Of a stretch of DNA of 64,000 nt, positions 11,101 to 20,609 are shown piece by piece. A program made the position numbers and the translations under genes. Every line of letters starts with the position of its first letter. Positions within the stretch are counted from its first letter, which is position 1. Source of the stretch: Parietichytrium sp. I65-24A (lineage: Eukaryota; Sar; Bigyra; Thraustochytrida; Thraustochytriidae); the NCBI GenBank assembly GCA_012862575.1, contig BLSF01000042.1:62001-126000 (forward strand), in the 5' to 3' direction. The notes below the pieces were generated by a model. It was not told the DNA's origin, did not search any database, and was given only the letters and a program-made list of their open reading frames with translations.

Positions 11101-13490
11101 AGAATTGCTCGGAGAAACGCTACTCCTGTGACGAGTTTGTAGTGAAGGTTGCTTCGAGAAGACTTGCGCGTGGCCTTGGACGCAAGGGCTTTGGTAACGC
11201 CCGCGAAACTCGGAAACTCTTTGAATCATCGACCAGCTTCGCAAAAGAGAGATTCTTCCGGGGAGAGGATCGGCAGCCAACCATCAAGGTGGAGGATGTG
11301 ATTGGGAAAAAACCGTCTCGGCAGGTCAACGCCGATGTTGACATTGCGCTAAGAGAATTGGAGAGGCTGACCGGATTGCAATCCGTCAAAGACTCCGTGA
11401 CTCAGCTTCTAATTATGGCGGAGGCCAACTACGAGAAGGAACTGCGCGGGGAACCGATTGACCTAATCAAACTGAACAGTTTGTTTGTCGGCAACCCAGG
11501 GACAGGTAAGACCACAGTTGCGAAGATTTATGGGAAAATTCTGAAAGCCCTCAGGTACCTCTCCGACGGCGAACTGATGCTCAAAGTGGCCTCTGATTTT
11601 ATTGGGGACAAAGTCGGTGAGACGCAATCAAAAACGCGGGCTATATTGGAAGCTGCCGAGGGAAAGGTGCTCTTCATAGACGAAGCCTACGTTCTTGATG
11701 ATCAAATTTATGGGAAACAAGCCCTTGATACGATCGTAGAAAAGGTCCAGGCTACACCTGGTGCAGACTTGGCGGTCATCATGGCGGGCTATAAACAACC
11801 CATGCTCAAAATGCTGAGGGATCAGAACCCGGGACTTTCCTCGCGCTTTGATCCCAAATTTGCCGTTGAATTCGAGGACTTTACCGACTCCGAGCTATTG
11901 GAAATTGTGTCATCGATTGTATCGAATGGTCCGGTGGAGATGCCTATAAGGGTGAAACTTCACATGGTGAGAGAGTTAGCCAAACGCCGCGCTTTGCCAA
12001 ATTTTGGGAATGCTAGAGCTATTGACACTGTACTTGCAAACGCCAAGGGCCGAAGAGAGAAACGGCTTACAGAAGACCCGTCTGGCCCACAAACTTTCAT
12101 TGAGCATGACGTCGACCCGGATCTTGCGGACCAAGATCCTCAAAGCGCACTTCAAGAACTTCAAAAATTTGGCGTTGTCGCAGACGAACTTCGTGAGCTT
12201 GGACTTATCGTTCAGCAAGCTCGTCGAGAGGGGGGGTCGCTTGACGGCTTGATCGGCCACTATGTGTTTCTTGGTCCGCCAGGGACGGGGAAGACAACCG
12301 TTGCCAGACTCCTTGCCCGCATTCTCTTCTCGTATGGTATTCTCGCGACCAAGACTGTGGTAGAAACCTCTGGAACAGATCTAGTTGCTGGGTACGTCGG
12401 CCAGTCACGCGAAAAGATGCAAAAGAAAATGGAGGAAGCCCGTGGCGGGGTTCTTTTTATAGATGAGGCATACTATCTCACAGGAAACGGGTACTCGAGT
12501 GAGATTCTTGGAACGCTTTTAAATAACTTGACCTTGCCAGAATACATGGACGGGAAAACGGTGGTTGTTCTTGCAGGGTATCAAGATGAATTGCACAAGA
12601 TGCTTGGTGAGAACCCCGGGCTCAAGTCGCGCTTCACGTCGTACATCGCATTTCACAATTTGACACCCCTAGAGTGTTTTGAAGTTGTTGAGCAGCATTT
12701 GGAACAGCGGCAACCTTTCGGATTAAAATTTGGCGACTTGAGAGCTTCCAAAGATTTGCTCCTCGATGCCTTTGGCAAGTTACAAGAGATGCCTGGGTGG
12801 GCAAACGGTCGCGATGCTGTGGAGATGGCGAAGAAGATTTACCTCAGACGAACATGTCGGCTTGGGAATTCTCCCCAAGACAACTCTACCGAGATTGTAA
12901 CTCCAGAGGACATTCAGCAGGCTTGCGACGTATTCCTCCAGAGTAGGCATGCAAGTGCCGACTCTGAAAATGGGCCTTGTTGCCACGTGGCCGTACAACC
13001 ACTTCAATACGCTGAACAAAACTCTCACATAGAGATTCTCGCTCAAAGAGAAAACAAGGCCAGACGCAGAAGTTCTCCACCACCACCGCCACCGCCTGAC
13101 TCTCAATCACAGGCCATGGAGCTTGAAGCTAGTGAGCAACAAGACAAAGATCGTCAGCGCACATACGAAGACGAACTACAGGAAAGGCTCGAGATGGACG
13201 ATTTGGAAGAGTCTTATCGCCGTGCACTGGAGGAGGAGCTCAGGCGCCTGAAAGAGCTTGAAGAGCGAGCTCGCAGACTGAGAGTAGAAGAACGACAGCG
13301 CCTTTTGGCTCAGGAGCGGAGGCGTCAAGCAATCATTCGAAAGCTTGCGAGAATAGGCCGATGCCCAGTTGGTTTCGCGTGGCTTCGGCATGGCAATGGC
13401 TTCGTTTGCGCTGGAGGCTCGCACTATGCATCCGCATCAAGTTTGGGTCTTCAAAGCGGCGAGCTTGACGAGCTATTTCCGACCGCTTGA
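8123..13490 (+). CDS. LRR-like/ankyrin protein with three CbxX/SpoVK-type AAA domains
   Basis: Exons are 8123-8442 and 8501-13490. The 58-nt intron has GTAAGT and a pyrimidine tract ending in CAG, and the split codon gives AGC. The protein is 1769 residues. The N-terminus (about 30-150) resembles ribonuclease-inhibitor leucine-rich repeats. Ankyrin repeats lie at about 290-505. Three AAA modules follow, with Walker A at 768 (GNPGTGKT), 1104 (GNPGTGKT) and 1365 (GPPGTGKT), each followed by a DEAY Walker B and an NPG-SRF finger, so all three look active. Module 1 carries an extra ~67 residues with a Tudor-like look (about 837-884). The tail has a proline run, an E/R-rich coiled coil (about 1650-1720) and a small Cys/Gly motif (CPVGF to CAGGS). 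An in-frame ATG at 7979 would add 48 poorer residues, so 8123 was chosen. The cellular role is unknown; the family remodels protein complexes. Confidence 0.9.
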
Positions 13491-13983
13491 ACTGCAAGCG
13501 GCTGACGTATATATCAACCCCAAATAAGAATCACCGTATACTTTAAGCATGAATGAAGAAACTCGCTACACAAAATCCCGTAAAGTGACCGCCAGCACAA
13601 ACTATTGGTTTGAAAGGATGGCAGAGAGCTCTGAACACGTTTTTGAAAGCGGTGCAACAAATTTGCCATGTATTTGTGTTTAGCATCCCTCGGCGAAACT
13701 TTTGAAGGAGCACAATTTGCAGCATTCTCTCATGAGCAGTTGCAAGCTATGCAAAAGCTATTCAATACACTTCAAGTATGCAAGGCTGGCTAGCTATTGA
13801 AGCCACGAAACATCGGAAACTCTGAGACAGGCGGCCAGCATTATTCAACTCAGCAAGCAGCCGAAAATTTTCGCATGGCCAGAGAGAAGACTGGTAACAA
13901 ATGACGGCAGTGGATTCGATGAACAAAAAGCAAAGAGGACAGAGAAGTGTTCTTATTGAGTCACTGGGCTCTGTGCCGCCGAC
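13491..13983. other. Convergent 3' intergenic region
   Basis: This 493-nt tail-to-tail gap is AT-richer than the genes, and I see no gene in it. It presumably holds both 3' UTRs and poly(A) signals. Confidence 0.5.
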
Positions 13984-16017
13984 TTATCTTTTCACCTCCC
14001 CAAGGCGCGCGTAGCGAATTGTTGGTAACAGGACAAAGGTGCCAAGGAAGCACACCGAGCAGATGTATATAAAGCTATCCAAAGCCGTGAAGTCAGTGTA
14101 CGTGATGCCCAAATAAGACGTGATGGCGGCGCTCAGAAATCCACTTGCTGAGCCGCCAATGTCAAAGCACGTCAGATATATGGAATACAGAATTCCTGGC
14201 GAGAAGAAGGACGAGCGAGACTTTGGTGCAGGCTCGAGCGGCGGGGTGGAATTTGGGTGTGCAGTGCTACGGTTCAACGTGGCCTCGTCCTCTCCTTCCA
14301 ACACGTGAGCGGTCTTTTGCAAAGTGAAGCTAAAGTGTGTTGCGAGCGTCTCCTTAGCTAACAAAAACATTGCGGAGAACTGAGAGGACACAAAGTCCGT
14401 AGTTGCCCAGACCGTGAAGGCGCTAAAAGACAAGTCGTCGCGAGTTTTCAGAATATCCAGCAGCCCAAAGCTTGAGCTCAGCAAGGTGGTCACGAGGAGG
14501 CACATTTCCACCGGAACCCCTACAAACAGTACCCCGAAAAAGAACATGCCTAACATCTGCGAGCACACCGAGAGGATGGAAAGCCCCTGGAGCTGGCACT
14601 GTTCCGTGAACACATGGTACTTGTAGGAGGACACCCCTTCCATTGACGTTGGGACTGCGTCCACGAGAAAGAGGTATATGCAAGGGATCGAAACATGCAC
14701 AAGCATTCGCACAGCAGGAGAATCACCCATCCTCCTCATCACAACAACACAGCCTAGCACGTATGCAATGAGAAGAGCAGCTGAAGACGCCACAAGAATT
14801 CGCCAAACGTCCATTTTTCCGAGCGCAGATAGGTTCCCTCTGACTCCGATGCAGATCGCAAGCACCTCAAACAAGATGATGGTCGGTACGAACATGTATA
14901 GTGCCTTGCGCTCGAGGGAAGAGCGACTTTGCCGCAACGATGCGCCACTGAGAGAGTCGTCGCTGACGCCGATATCCCTGTTCTCACGGGTTTCTTCTGT
15001 GTGGGGCACACAGAGCCCAAACAGTGCTGCAACGAGAGGTACCCCGGCAGAGATGAGAAGTGCAGTCCTATTGTTCCACTTGTAGTTGAAGCAGCCGCTC
15101 ACGGGCAGCGCGAGGATTAGCGCACTAAAAGTGCCCATATAGCGGGCTATAGTCTGCTCTGCTTGCAGCTTTGGAATTTTGTCTGTGTCTTGAGACGCGA
15201 TATCAATCACAACGAGCCCGACAACCATTCCTGCAGCCGCTTCGAAGATGTTCTGAACGAAACCAATAAGGAACACTTGCCAGACTTCCTTCGCGGAAGT
15301 GGCCATCAAAAACATGGCGGCAGAAATAAAGACGTTGCACACGATAATGAAGCCGCCCCGACCAGAGCCACACAGCGAGAAGCGCTCGAAGACATAAGCG
15401 TAGATTGGCTTGAATGAGAAAGGAAGAAATGTTAGCGCATAATACTGCTGAAACTGCGCAGGTGTCATGCCAATCTCTTGGGTAATAAATTTGCCGAAAA
15501 AGTTGATTGGGAAGCTCTGCACGAACGAGTTCAAAAAGCTAATGACAAGGATGGAGATCGGCATCCGAATTTCCCCGAGCACGCCGTGAGAGATGCATCT
15601 CGCTCTGCACACCGAACTCCGCCACCAGTGCTTGAGGCCCCTCGCCCGAGGAGCTTGATGGTCAAGCCCGACTTCATCTTCAGTCGCGACAGAGTCGTAT
15701 TCCACCCGCCCCGAGAGACCTGGTGTCCGAGGCGAACTAGCCGTCCCAAGCCGAGCCGCCTCTTGCGCATAAAACTCCCCAAGCGACACCTCCTCGGCGT
15801 CATTCATCAGATCATCGTCAAAATGAAGAGCCCGCCTGTCCGCGCCATCCAGTTGCTGTTGACCGGTCCGAAGCTGGCCGTACAGTGGCTTTTCCGCGTC
15901 GCTCCTGACCCTGGCATTCAGGCACTTGAGCACCGCCAAATACACAAGCGCCAACGCAAAGAGCACAACATACACTATCTGGAAAGACTGGTTCAACATC
16001 GCCGTATCGGCCGCCAT
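13984..16017 (-). CDS. BT1-family (folate/biopterin transporter type) membrane protein
   Basis: The 677-residue multi-pass transporter starts at an ATG (16017) in the context AAGATGGCGG. The open frame extends a little further upstream but only from TTG. One N-terminal membrane segment (about 10-30) precedes a ~130-residue acidic cytosolic stretch, and then the transporter core begins. The core opens with the BT1 pattern GEIRMP...SFPINFFGKF...QQYYALTFLPFSFKPIYA, followed by about 11 more hydrophobic segments. BT1 proteins of kinetoplastids, plants, apicomplexans and oomycetes carry folates, pterins or S-adenosylmethionine; the substrate here cannot be read. It is intronless. The gene is convergent with the AAA gene and divergent from the small membrane protein at 17403. 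Confidence 0.88.
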   Translation of the reverse strand: MAADTAMLNQSFQIVYVVLFALALVYLAVLKCLNARVRSDAEKPLYGQLRTGQQQLDGADRRALHFDDDLMNDAEEVSLGEFYAQEAARLGTASSPRTPGLSGRVEYDSVATEDEVGLDHQAPRARGLKHWWRSSVCRARCISHGVLGEIRMPISILVISFLNSFVQSFPINFFGKFITQEIGMTPAQFQQYYALTFLPFSFKPIYAYVFERFSLCGSGRGGFIIVCNVFISAAMFLMATSAKEVWQVFLIGFVQNIFEAAAGMVVGLVVIDIASQDTDKIPKLQAEQTIARYMGTFSALILALPVSGCFNYKWNNRTALLISAGVPLVAALFGLCVPHTEETRENRDIGVSDDSLSGASLRQSRSSLERKALYMFVPTIILFEVLAICIGVRGNLSALGKMDVWRILVASSAALLIAYVLGCVVVMRRMGDSPAVRMLVHVSIPCIYLFLVDAVPTSMEGVSSYKYHVFTEQCQLQGLSILSVCSQMLGMFFFGVLFVGVPVEMCLLVTTLLSSSFGLLDILKTRDDLSFSAFTVWATTDFVSSQFSAMFLLAKETLATHFSFTLQKTAHVLEGEDEATLNRSTAHPNSTPPLEPAPKSRSSFFSPGILYSIYLTCFDIGGSASGFLSAAITSYLGITYTDFTALDSFIYICSVCFLGTFVLLPTIRYARLGEVKR

Positions 16018-16292
16018 CTTCTCACAAAAGGCGACAATCTCCAACCCTTCAATCTCCTTCCACCTATTCCGAAGGAATCTCTGCCAATCTCCGTGCCAAA
16101 AGTGCGCCTCAAATTCCTACAGCGTCCCCAAACCAGCACAAGACAAACGCACACAAACGTGTAAACTAACCCGCGAACAGAGGTCAATAGTCAGAGCCGC
16201 ATGAACTAATTCTCCTATTGGATGACGGGCTCCGTCTGTGAGAGCGCACTATGAGCGCCACGTCCGCTGTCTTCCCCAACCAATTCACAAGC

Positions 16293-16339
16293 CACAATAC
16301 ACAATACACTATTGAATACACAATACACAATACACAATC
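16293..16339. repeat. (CAATACA)n heptamer repeat
   Basis: Six imperfect copies of a 7-bp unit, interrupted by CTATTGAA. Confidence 0.8.
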
Positions 16340-16406
16340 TACTACTCGAGTACCAAACAGCAGACGCAAAGCCTCCAATCGCCACAAGGATCTCGCAACG
16401 TCTCAC

Positions 16407-16450
16407 GATAGATAGTGAAGATAGTGAAGATAGTGTAGATAGTAGAGATT
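16407..16450. repeat. GATAGTGAA 9-bp repeat
   Basis: Four to five degenerate copies of GATAGTGAA/GATAGTGTA/GATAGTAGA. Confidence 0.75.
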
Positions 16451-16773
16451 GTATAGATGGTATGGGTAGTGCGTGCCTTAGGTCCGCGGACGACGAGCGT
16501 ACTCAGCACTGTCCTCGAGGACTCTCTCACTGAACACACGACTCCCTTAGCTCCGAATAGTCCTCCTTGGTCAATCGATTGGTCCGATATCGTTCTATAG
16601 AAGTTTGTGTGGAAGTCTCATAGACTCTTGTCGGACTATTAACACGGATAAGGGAGTCGTAGATTTGTGAATTATAGTATTCACCAGATTGATAGATATC
16701 TATAGAGAGAGGGAGGCGCCGTAGGTGTTGCGAACCCATCCAAGGTCTTGGTTCCCGCTTCCGTCTTTGGTTC

Positions 16774-16858
16774 TTCAACATTCAACATTCAACATTCAAC
16801 ATTCAACATTCAACATTCAACATTCAACATTCAACATTCAACATTCAACATTCAACAT
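16774..16858. repeat. (TTCAACA)12 heptamer array
   Basis: About 12 perfect tandem copies of TTCAACA over 85 nt. It lies inside a divergent intergenic region. Confidence 0.95.
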
Positions 16859-17053
16859 CCACTGACGCTCGCTCGCTTTCCCGTCGCAGCACTTCACAGG
16901 AAACTAACACTCGAAAGACTTCCCTAACCCCGTAGCCTTTAATAACGGCACTCAAGGATGCGGCTCCGTTTCTGAAACCTTGAATCATAGCATTATCTAA
17001 CAATTTTATAGCACTCAAATTTGATCCAACTCGATGCAGTCAAACGGCAGTCG

Positions 17054-17296
17054 ATGCAAGCTGCGGGTGGTCGTGCATACCGGACCAAGGACAACGTTCT
17101 GGAATACAAGACCACGTGTGATGTTTGGCTTTGTAACGAAACTTTAGTGTTTCTAAGCGCACGAGGACGCAAAGTGTACGCGTGGGTGTCCTCGCAGTCG
17201 ATGGCCGATCAGAGGATACACAAATTCCTTTTTTCCAACTTGAAAAGTCTTTTTGCAGAGCAGAAGGAGCTGCCTGCGTTGACACTCGACACGTGA
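17054..17296 (+). CDS. Doubtful 80-residue ORF upstream of a membrane-protein gene
   Basis: The ATG at 17054 opens 80 codons ending in TGA at 17294-17296. The middle (residues about 15-65) has protein-like composition with mixed hydrophobic and basic residues, including DVWLCNETLVFLSARGRKVY. I recognise no family. It could be an upstream ORF, a separate small gene or chance. No clear splice link to the following gene is visible. Confidence 0.2.
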   Translation: MQAAGGRAYRTKDNVLEYKTTCDVWLCNETLVFLSARGRKVYAWVSSQSMADQRIHKFLFSNLKSLFAEQKELPALTLDT

Positions 17297-17402
17297 TAGG
17301 TGGAGAGGTTTTGTGTGCCGACAGGAGGCTTGCTTCATCGCTTGGCTGCGGAGAGTTTGAGAGAGGACACGAGGTTCGAATTGAGGATTGTTTTGACCAG
17401 AA

Positions 17403-17993
17403 ATGGATGACCACCGATGCGAGTGCTGGGACACAGAAAGCCGCTCGTTATGGTGCGAGCTGGAGTCTGTTCTGACATATAATTGTGAGGCGCCCGACTC
17501 TATCTTGAACTATGCGGTGGTGCTTCTGAGCACAGGATTGCTCTTTGGCATGTTGTTTAACCTGTCAAGGACCACCAGTCCTGCAAAATTAAAGACTTAT
17601 AGTAGGCGTTTTGCGGTGGTCTCCACTTTGCTGCTCTGGACATTACAGATCGGGCTCTGCATAGGTATGATGGAGCTCAGCTCAGGTGAAGACGAGTGTG
17701 TTGGCATTTCGATCGTTTGGAGCGGTCATGCTGGCATCATATGGTATCTTCTATACTTTGAGCCGTTCAGGTCAATATGCCGCCTCAATAATCTCTCTGA
17801 CCACGTCAAATTCTTCACGTTGATTATTCTGGTGGTGTTTCTGTACTACTCATTCACCGAGCCTGTGATTGTCCCGATAGCGCATCTCCTTGCTTCGGCT
17901 CTTGGCTGGCTGATGGCGTTTTGCTACACCCGGTGCTCATGGCCCAGCGCAATTTTGCCCGAAGAGCACACTCCAATTATTTCGCCCAAGTGA
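17403..17993 (+). CDS. Small multi-pass membrane protein, unrecognised
   Basis: The ATG at 17403 opens 196 residues. A short Cys-rich N-terminus (CECW, WCE, YNCE) is followed by about five hydrophobic segments at roughly 36-56, 68-92, 100-122, 130-150 and 155-178, with a short polar tail. The length and the Cys/Trp-rich start suggest an ER or plasma-membrane protein, but I match no family. It is intronless. Its 3' end lies 125 nt from the YqaJ-type gene on the other strand. The continuous hydrophobic pattern argues that the frame is real. Confidence 0.65.
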   Translation: MDDHRCECWDTESRSLWCELESVLTYNCEAPDSILNYAVVLLSTGLLFGMLFNLSRTTSPAKLKTYSRRFAVVSTLLLWTLQIGLCIGMMELSSGEDECVGISIVWSGHAGIIWYLLYFEPFRSICRLNNLSDHVKFFTLIILVVFLYYSFTEPVIVPIAHLLASALGWLMAFCYTRCSWPSAILPEEHTPIISPK

Positions 17994-18118
17994 ATTGCGC
18001 TTCCGTGCGTCCTCCAATTTATAAAAATATGGTTTTGTATGATCCACACTATCTATAGCTTTTATTTACATGTTAGACTTTGTTGTGTCTTGATTACACA
18101 CATCCTCCTCTTTCTCGC

Positions 18119-18937
18119 TCAGCGTACCTGCTTCACTTGGCAAAGCGATCGGAGATATTGCGCGCGCTCGCTGCGGCTGTGAGTTTGTGCAGGGGGCTCC
18201 TCGTCAAGCTCCAAATAAAAGTAAAACTGTTCCAGCCAGGGCTCCACGACTTTCCAATAAGAATCACTCTTCCAGACTCTGAGCAGCGCCAGGTCATCTT
18301 GAGATCGGAAGCTTAGAAAATCGCACCAAGAGCGACCTGTAATATGCAGCTGACCCTGGATTTGCGCTAGGTATTGTGGAGGGATGTCAGTGTGCGTCTT
18401 GAAAACAGGGCACTTGATTTCTAAAAGTCCATCCTCGCCTACAAGTGCGTCCGGCGAAGCCCCAAGAAAGGGTTTGGTCGTAGATACGAAAAGCCCGCAC
18501 TCTCGAACCTCGTCAGCCTGAGAGCACTGCTCAGCGTACCAGCTTCTGGCAACCGGCTCAAGGGCAGATCCATGCAAAGTGTGGGCATTCCCATCGAATT
18601 CCACCCTGCCAGAAAGCAACAGCCAAGTGTGACGGGCATCGGCATAATCGCTGACACCACAAATCGCGCCAAAATGCGAGGCTGTCACTCTGCCTTTGCG
18701 GGCTGCATGCCAACCGCGGGAGCCCTGCATGGATGCGCTCAGAACCAACCCAGATCCGCTCATCCATTGAAAAATCCGATCTTCCATGGCGAGGGAATGC
18801 GTCACCAGGAGCCGGGCCTCTCGCAAAGCCTCTTTTAGCGATGTGCCAGCCACCCCATCGTCGGCCTCAGCCCCACGTTCAGCCTCTTTGGCTTCTTCCA
18901 GGTCCTGAGAAGCCTCCAAAGTCGCATGTCCTTGCAT
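18119..18937 (-). CDS. YqaJ-type (viral recombinase/exonuclease family) nuclease
   Basis: The 272-residue protein starts at the ATG at 18937. The open frame continues upstream but only from non-ATG codons. It matches the YqaJ fold of PD-(D/E)XK nucleases: a KGRVTASHFGAI entry motif, HGSALEPVAR with E127, GASPDAL with D163, LEIKCP with E173 and K175, and the downstream QIQGQLHITG helix with Q194/Q196. All expected catalytic positions are present, so it should be an active DNA exonuclease, by family inference. YqaJ domains occur in phages, large DNA viruses and many eukaryotic genomes. There are no other viral genes beside it. The first ~60 residues are acidic and low-complexity. Confidence 0.85.
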   Translation of the reverse strand: MQGHATLEASQDLEEAKEAERGAEADDGVAGTSLKEALREARLLVTHSLAMEDRIFQWMSGSGLVLSASMQGSRGWHAARKGRVTASHFGAICGVSDYADARHTWLLLSGRVEFDGNAHTLHGSALEPVARSWYAEQCSQADEVRECGLFVSTTKPFLGASPDALVGEDGLLEIKCPVFKTHTDIPPQYLAQIQGQLHITGRSWCDFLSFRSQDDLALLRVWKSDSYWKVVEPWLEQFYFYLELDEEPPAQTHSRSERAQYLRSLCQVKQVR

Positions 18938-19197
18938 TCTTCTCGATCTCCGATCGAAACAAATGCCAAAGCAAGTGTTCTCCCACGCCACGACCTTGTC
19001 CCTGCACCAAGCTCCCTTATGTCCATCCAAACACCTTTCTGAGCTGGACGAAGCCGGTTGAGACTTCAAGATTCGACGTCACTCAGTGCCGTGCCCGCCG
19101 ACCAGGCGCCAAGTGCATTCACTCGAAGGCAGCATGCACGCATTCGAACCAATCCAATCAATCCAACCAAACCAACCAATCCATCTGCGCTCGTCTA

Positions 19198-19206
<9 letters not shown>

Positions 19207-19232
<26 letters not shown>
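19207..19232. repeat. (CT)13 microsatellite
   Basis: Uninterrupted CT dinucleotides. Confidence 0.95.
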
Positions 19233-20000
19233 GACACATTTGTTATCTCACTCGTATCATTTGTTTATTGCACAGTTAGTTTCTTTTTCCAACACTTTGC
19301 CAACACAGGAAAGATCATCATGGTCGTTCATCAAAGTCATGAGTTTTGATAGTTTTGAAAGAAAGCCAGAAAGCAAGGAAGACAAGCCATAAAAAGTATT
19401 AATCGACAACAAAGCTTCTGGATTATTGATTACGTTAAACTATAGTACACTCTACCACTTCCAGGTTGTTCCTTTAAGGCTCCTTTTGATCGCCATTCGT
19501 GATGCGTTCCTCCATTTTCACACGAGAGTCTTCCCCTTCTTTCGTCTTTCCGCAACTTTCGTCTGCTGGACCACCACTTGGAGCTTGGAGCTGTTGTTTT
19601 GTTGTTGTAGTCCTGCCACCCGCTCTCCAAAAAACTTCACTCACGTGGTCCCAAGCTCAGCTCGAGCTCGAGTGTTCAAATTGCGTTCTGCGGCTGTGTG
19701 TGAATGCGCTTGGCTGCTCAGTCTGCTCCATCAAACGCATCATTCAGCACGTAAAGTTTAACTTTGAGTAAGAATACTGTATTCATATTAAATGCATGAC
19801 AATGCAATTGATTTGCATGGAGAATTGTTCGGAAGTAAAGACTAAGTCGTTTAAGAGACATTTTTACCACCTTAAAGACATTTTGGCTGCAGATTAAGGT
19901 GGAAAAAGTGAAAGCCACCGAAAACTACTGTGAGGAAAAAATCAAAAAACAACAAAGAGCTCTTCTTTAAGGCGCCCTCCCGACCAAAACTGACAATTTT

Positions 20001-20020
20001 CCCCGGCCCGGAGGCCGGGG
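20001..20020. repeat. GC-rich hairpin, 8-bp arms
   Basis: CCCCGGCC and GGCCGGGG flank a CGGA loop, within AT-rich sequence about 590 nt upstream of the PIG-Q start. Function unknown. Confidence 0.8.
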
Positions 20021-20609
20021 GAACGCTGATTTGTTCTGGAGAATCCTCCCCCCTTACAATTTTTTATGCCTTCCCGCCAGGGTATGAAATGTGAGCCCAA
20101 AGCAAAGTGCTTGGGAGCTATTCGTTTGCTCGCGAACAGCTCGTGAACTCGTGAACAAGCTCGTCGGCGCGAGGAGTGTGAGTATGTGTGAGTGCAACTG
20201 GGTCCGCGTGAGGGTGCTCGTGTATGCGGATGAAAGCAAGTGATAGGACTAATGGGACTCGGAGGCAGATAGAACAGCTCACGCTTTGTGCTTTGTGCTT
20301 GATGCTTGGTGAAGAAGCGAAAGATTAAAGGAAACGATAACGTGATACTGTTATGTGAGCGGAGGCACGGCGTTGGAAGAAGAAAGTTGACGAGAGAAAA
20401 GAGAAGAGAGAGGAGATTGACAGCTCTCTTTCACTCTGAAAAGACAGCTGTTTTGTGATTCGGCTGATTGGGCATTCTTTTGTACTCGCAAAATTCACCT
20501 CTGGCAAAGGAGAGAAAGAAAGGAAGCCTCCTGAAAACGGCCGCAAAGGGAAAAACTCGCGCCTTAGGACTTGTTGCAAAAGATCATCAAGTAATTCAGA
20601 GAAGGGAAA

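Larger units (their letters stand above)
16018..17402. other. Divergent intergenic region rich in short tandem repeats
   Basis: This 1.4 kb head-to-head gap contains CAATACA repeats (16293-16339), GATAGTGAA repeats (16407-16450) and a TTCAACA array (16774-16858). An 80-codon ATG frame (17054-17296) has no recognisable homology. It is described separately as doubtful. Confidence 0.5.
18938..20609. other. Divergent intergenic region
   Basis: This is a 1.7 kb head-to-head gap with a CT microsatellite (19207-19232), AATCCAATC/CCAACCAA runs (19145-19185) and a GC hairpin (20001-20020). Open frames here are low-complexity. I see no supported gene. Confidence 0.5.

Noticed and set aside
15478-16164. 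Plus-strand ORF of 228 codons
   Set aside because: Antisense shadow of the BT1 transporter; biased Pro/Arg composition.
16774-16858. TTCAACA array as a telomere-like repeat
   Set aside because: The unit is not G-rich on either strand in the telomeric pattern, and the array is internal, between two genes.
18733-19392. Plus-strand ORF of 219 codons
   Set aside because: Its 5' part is antisense to the YqaJ-type gene and its 3' part encodes a CT microsatellite (Ser-Leu run).
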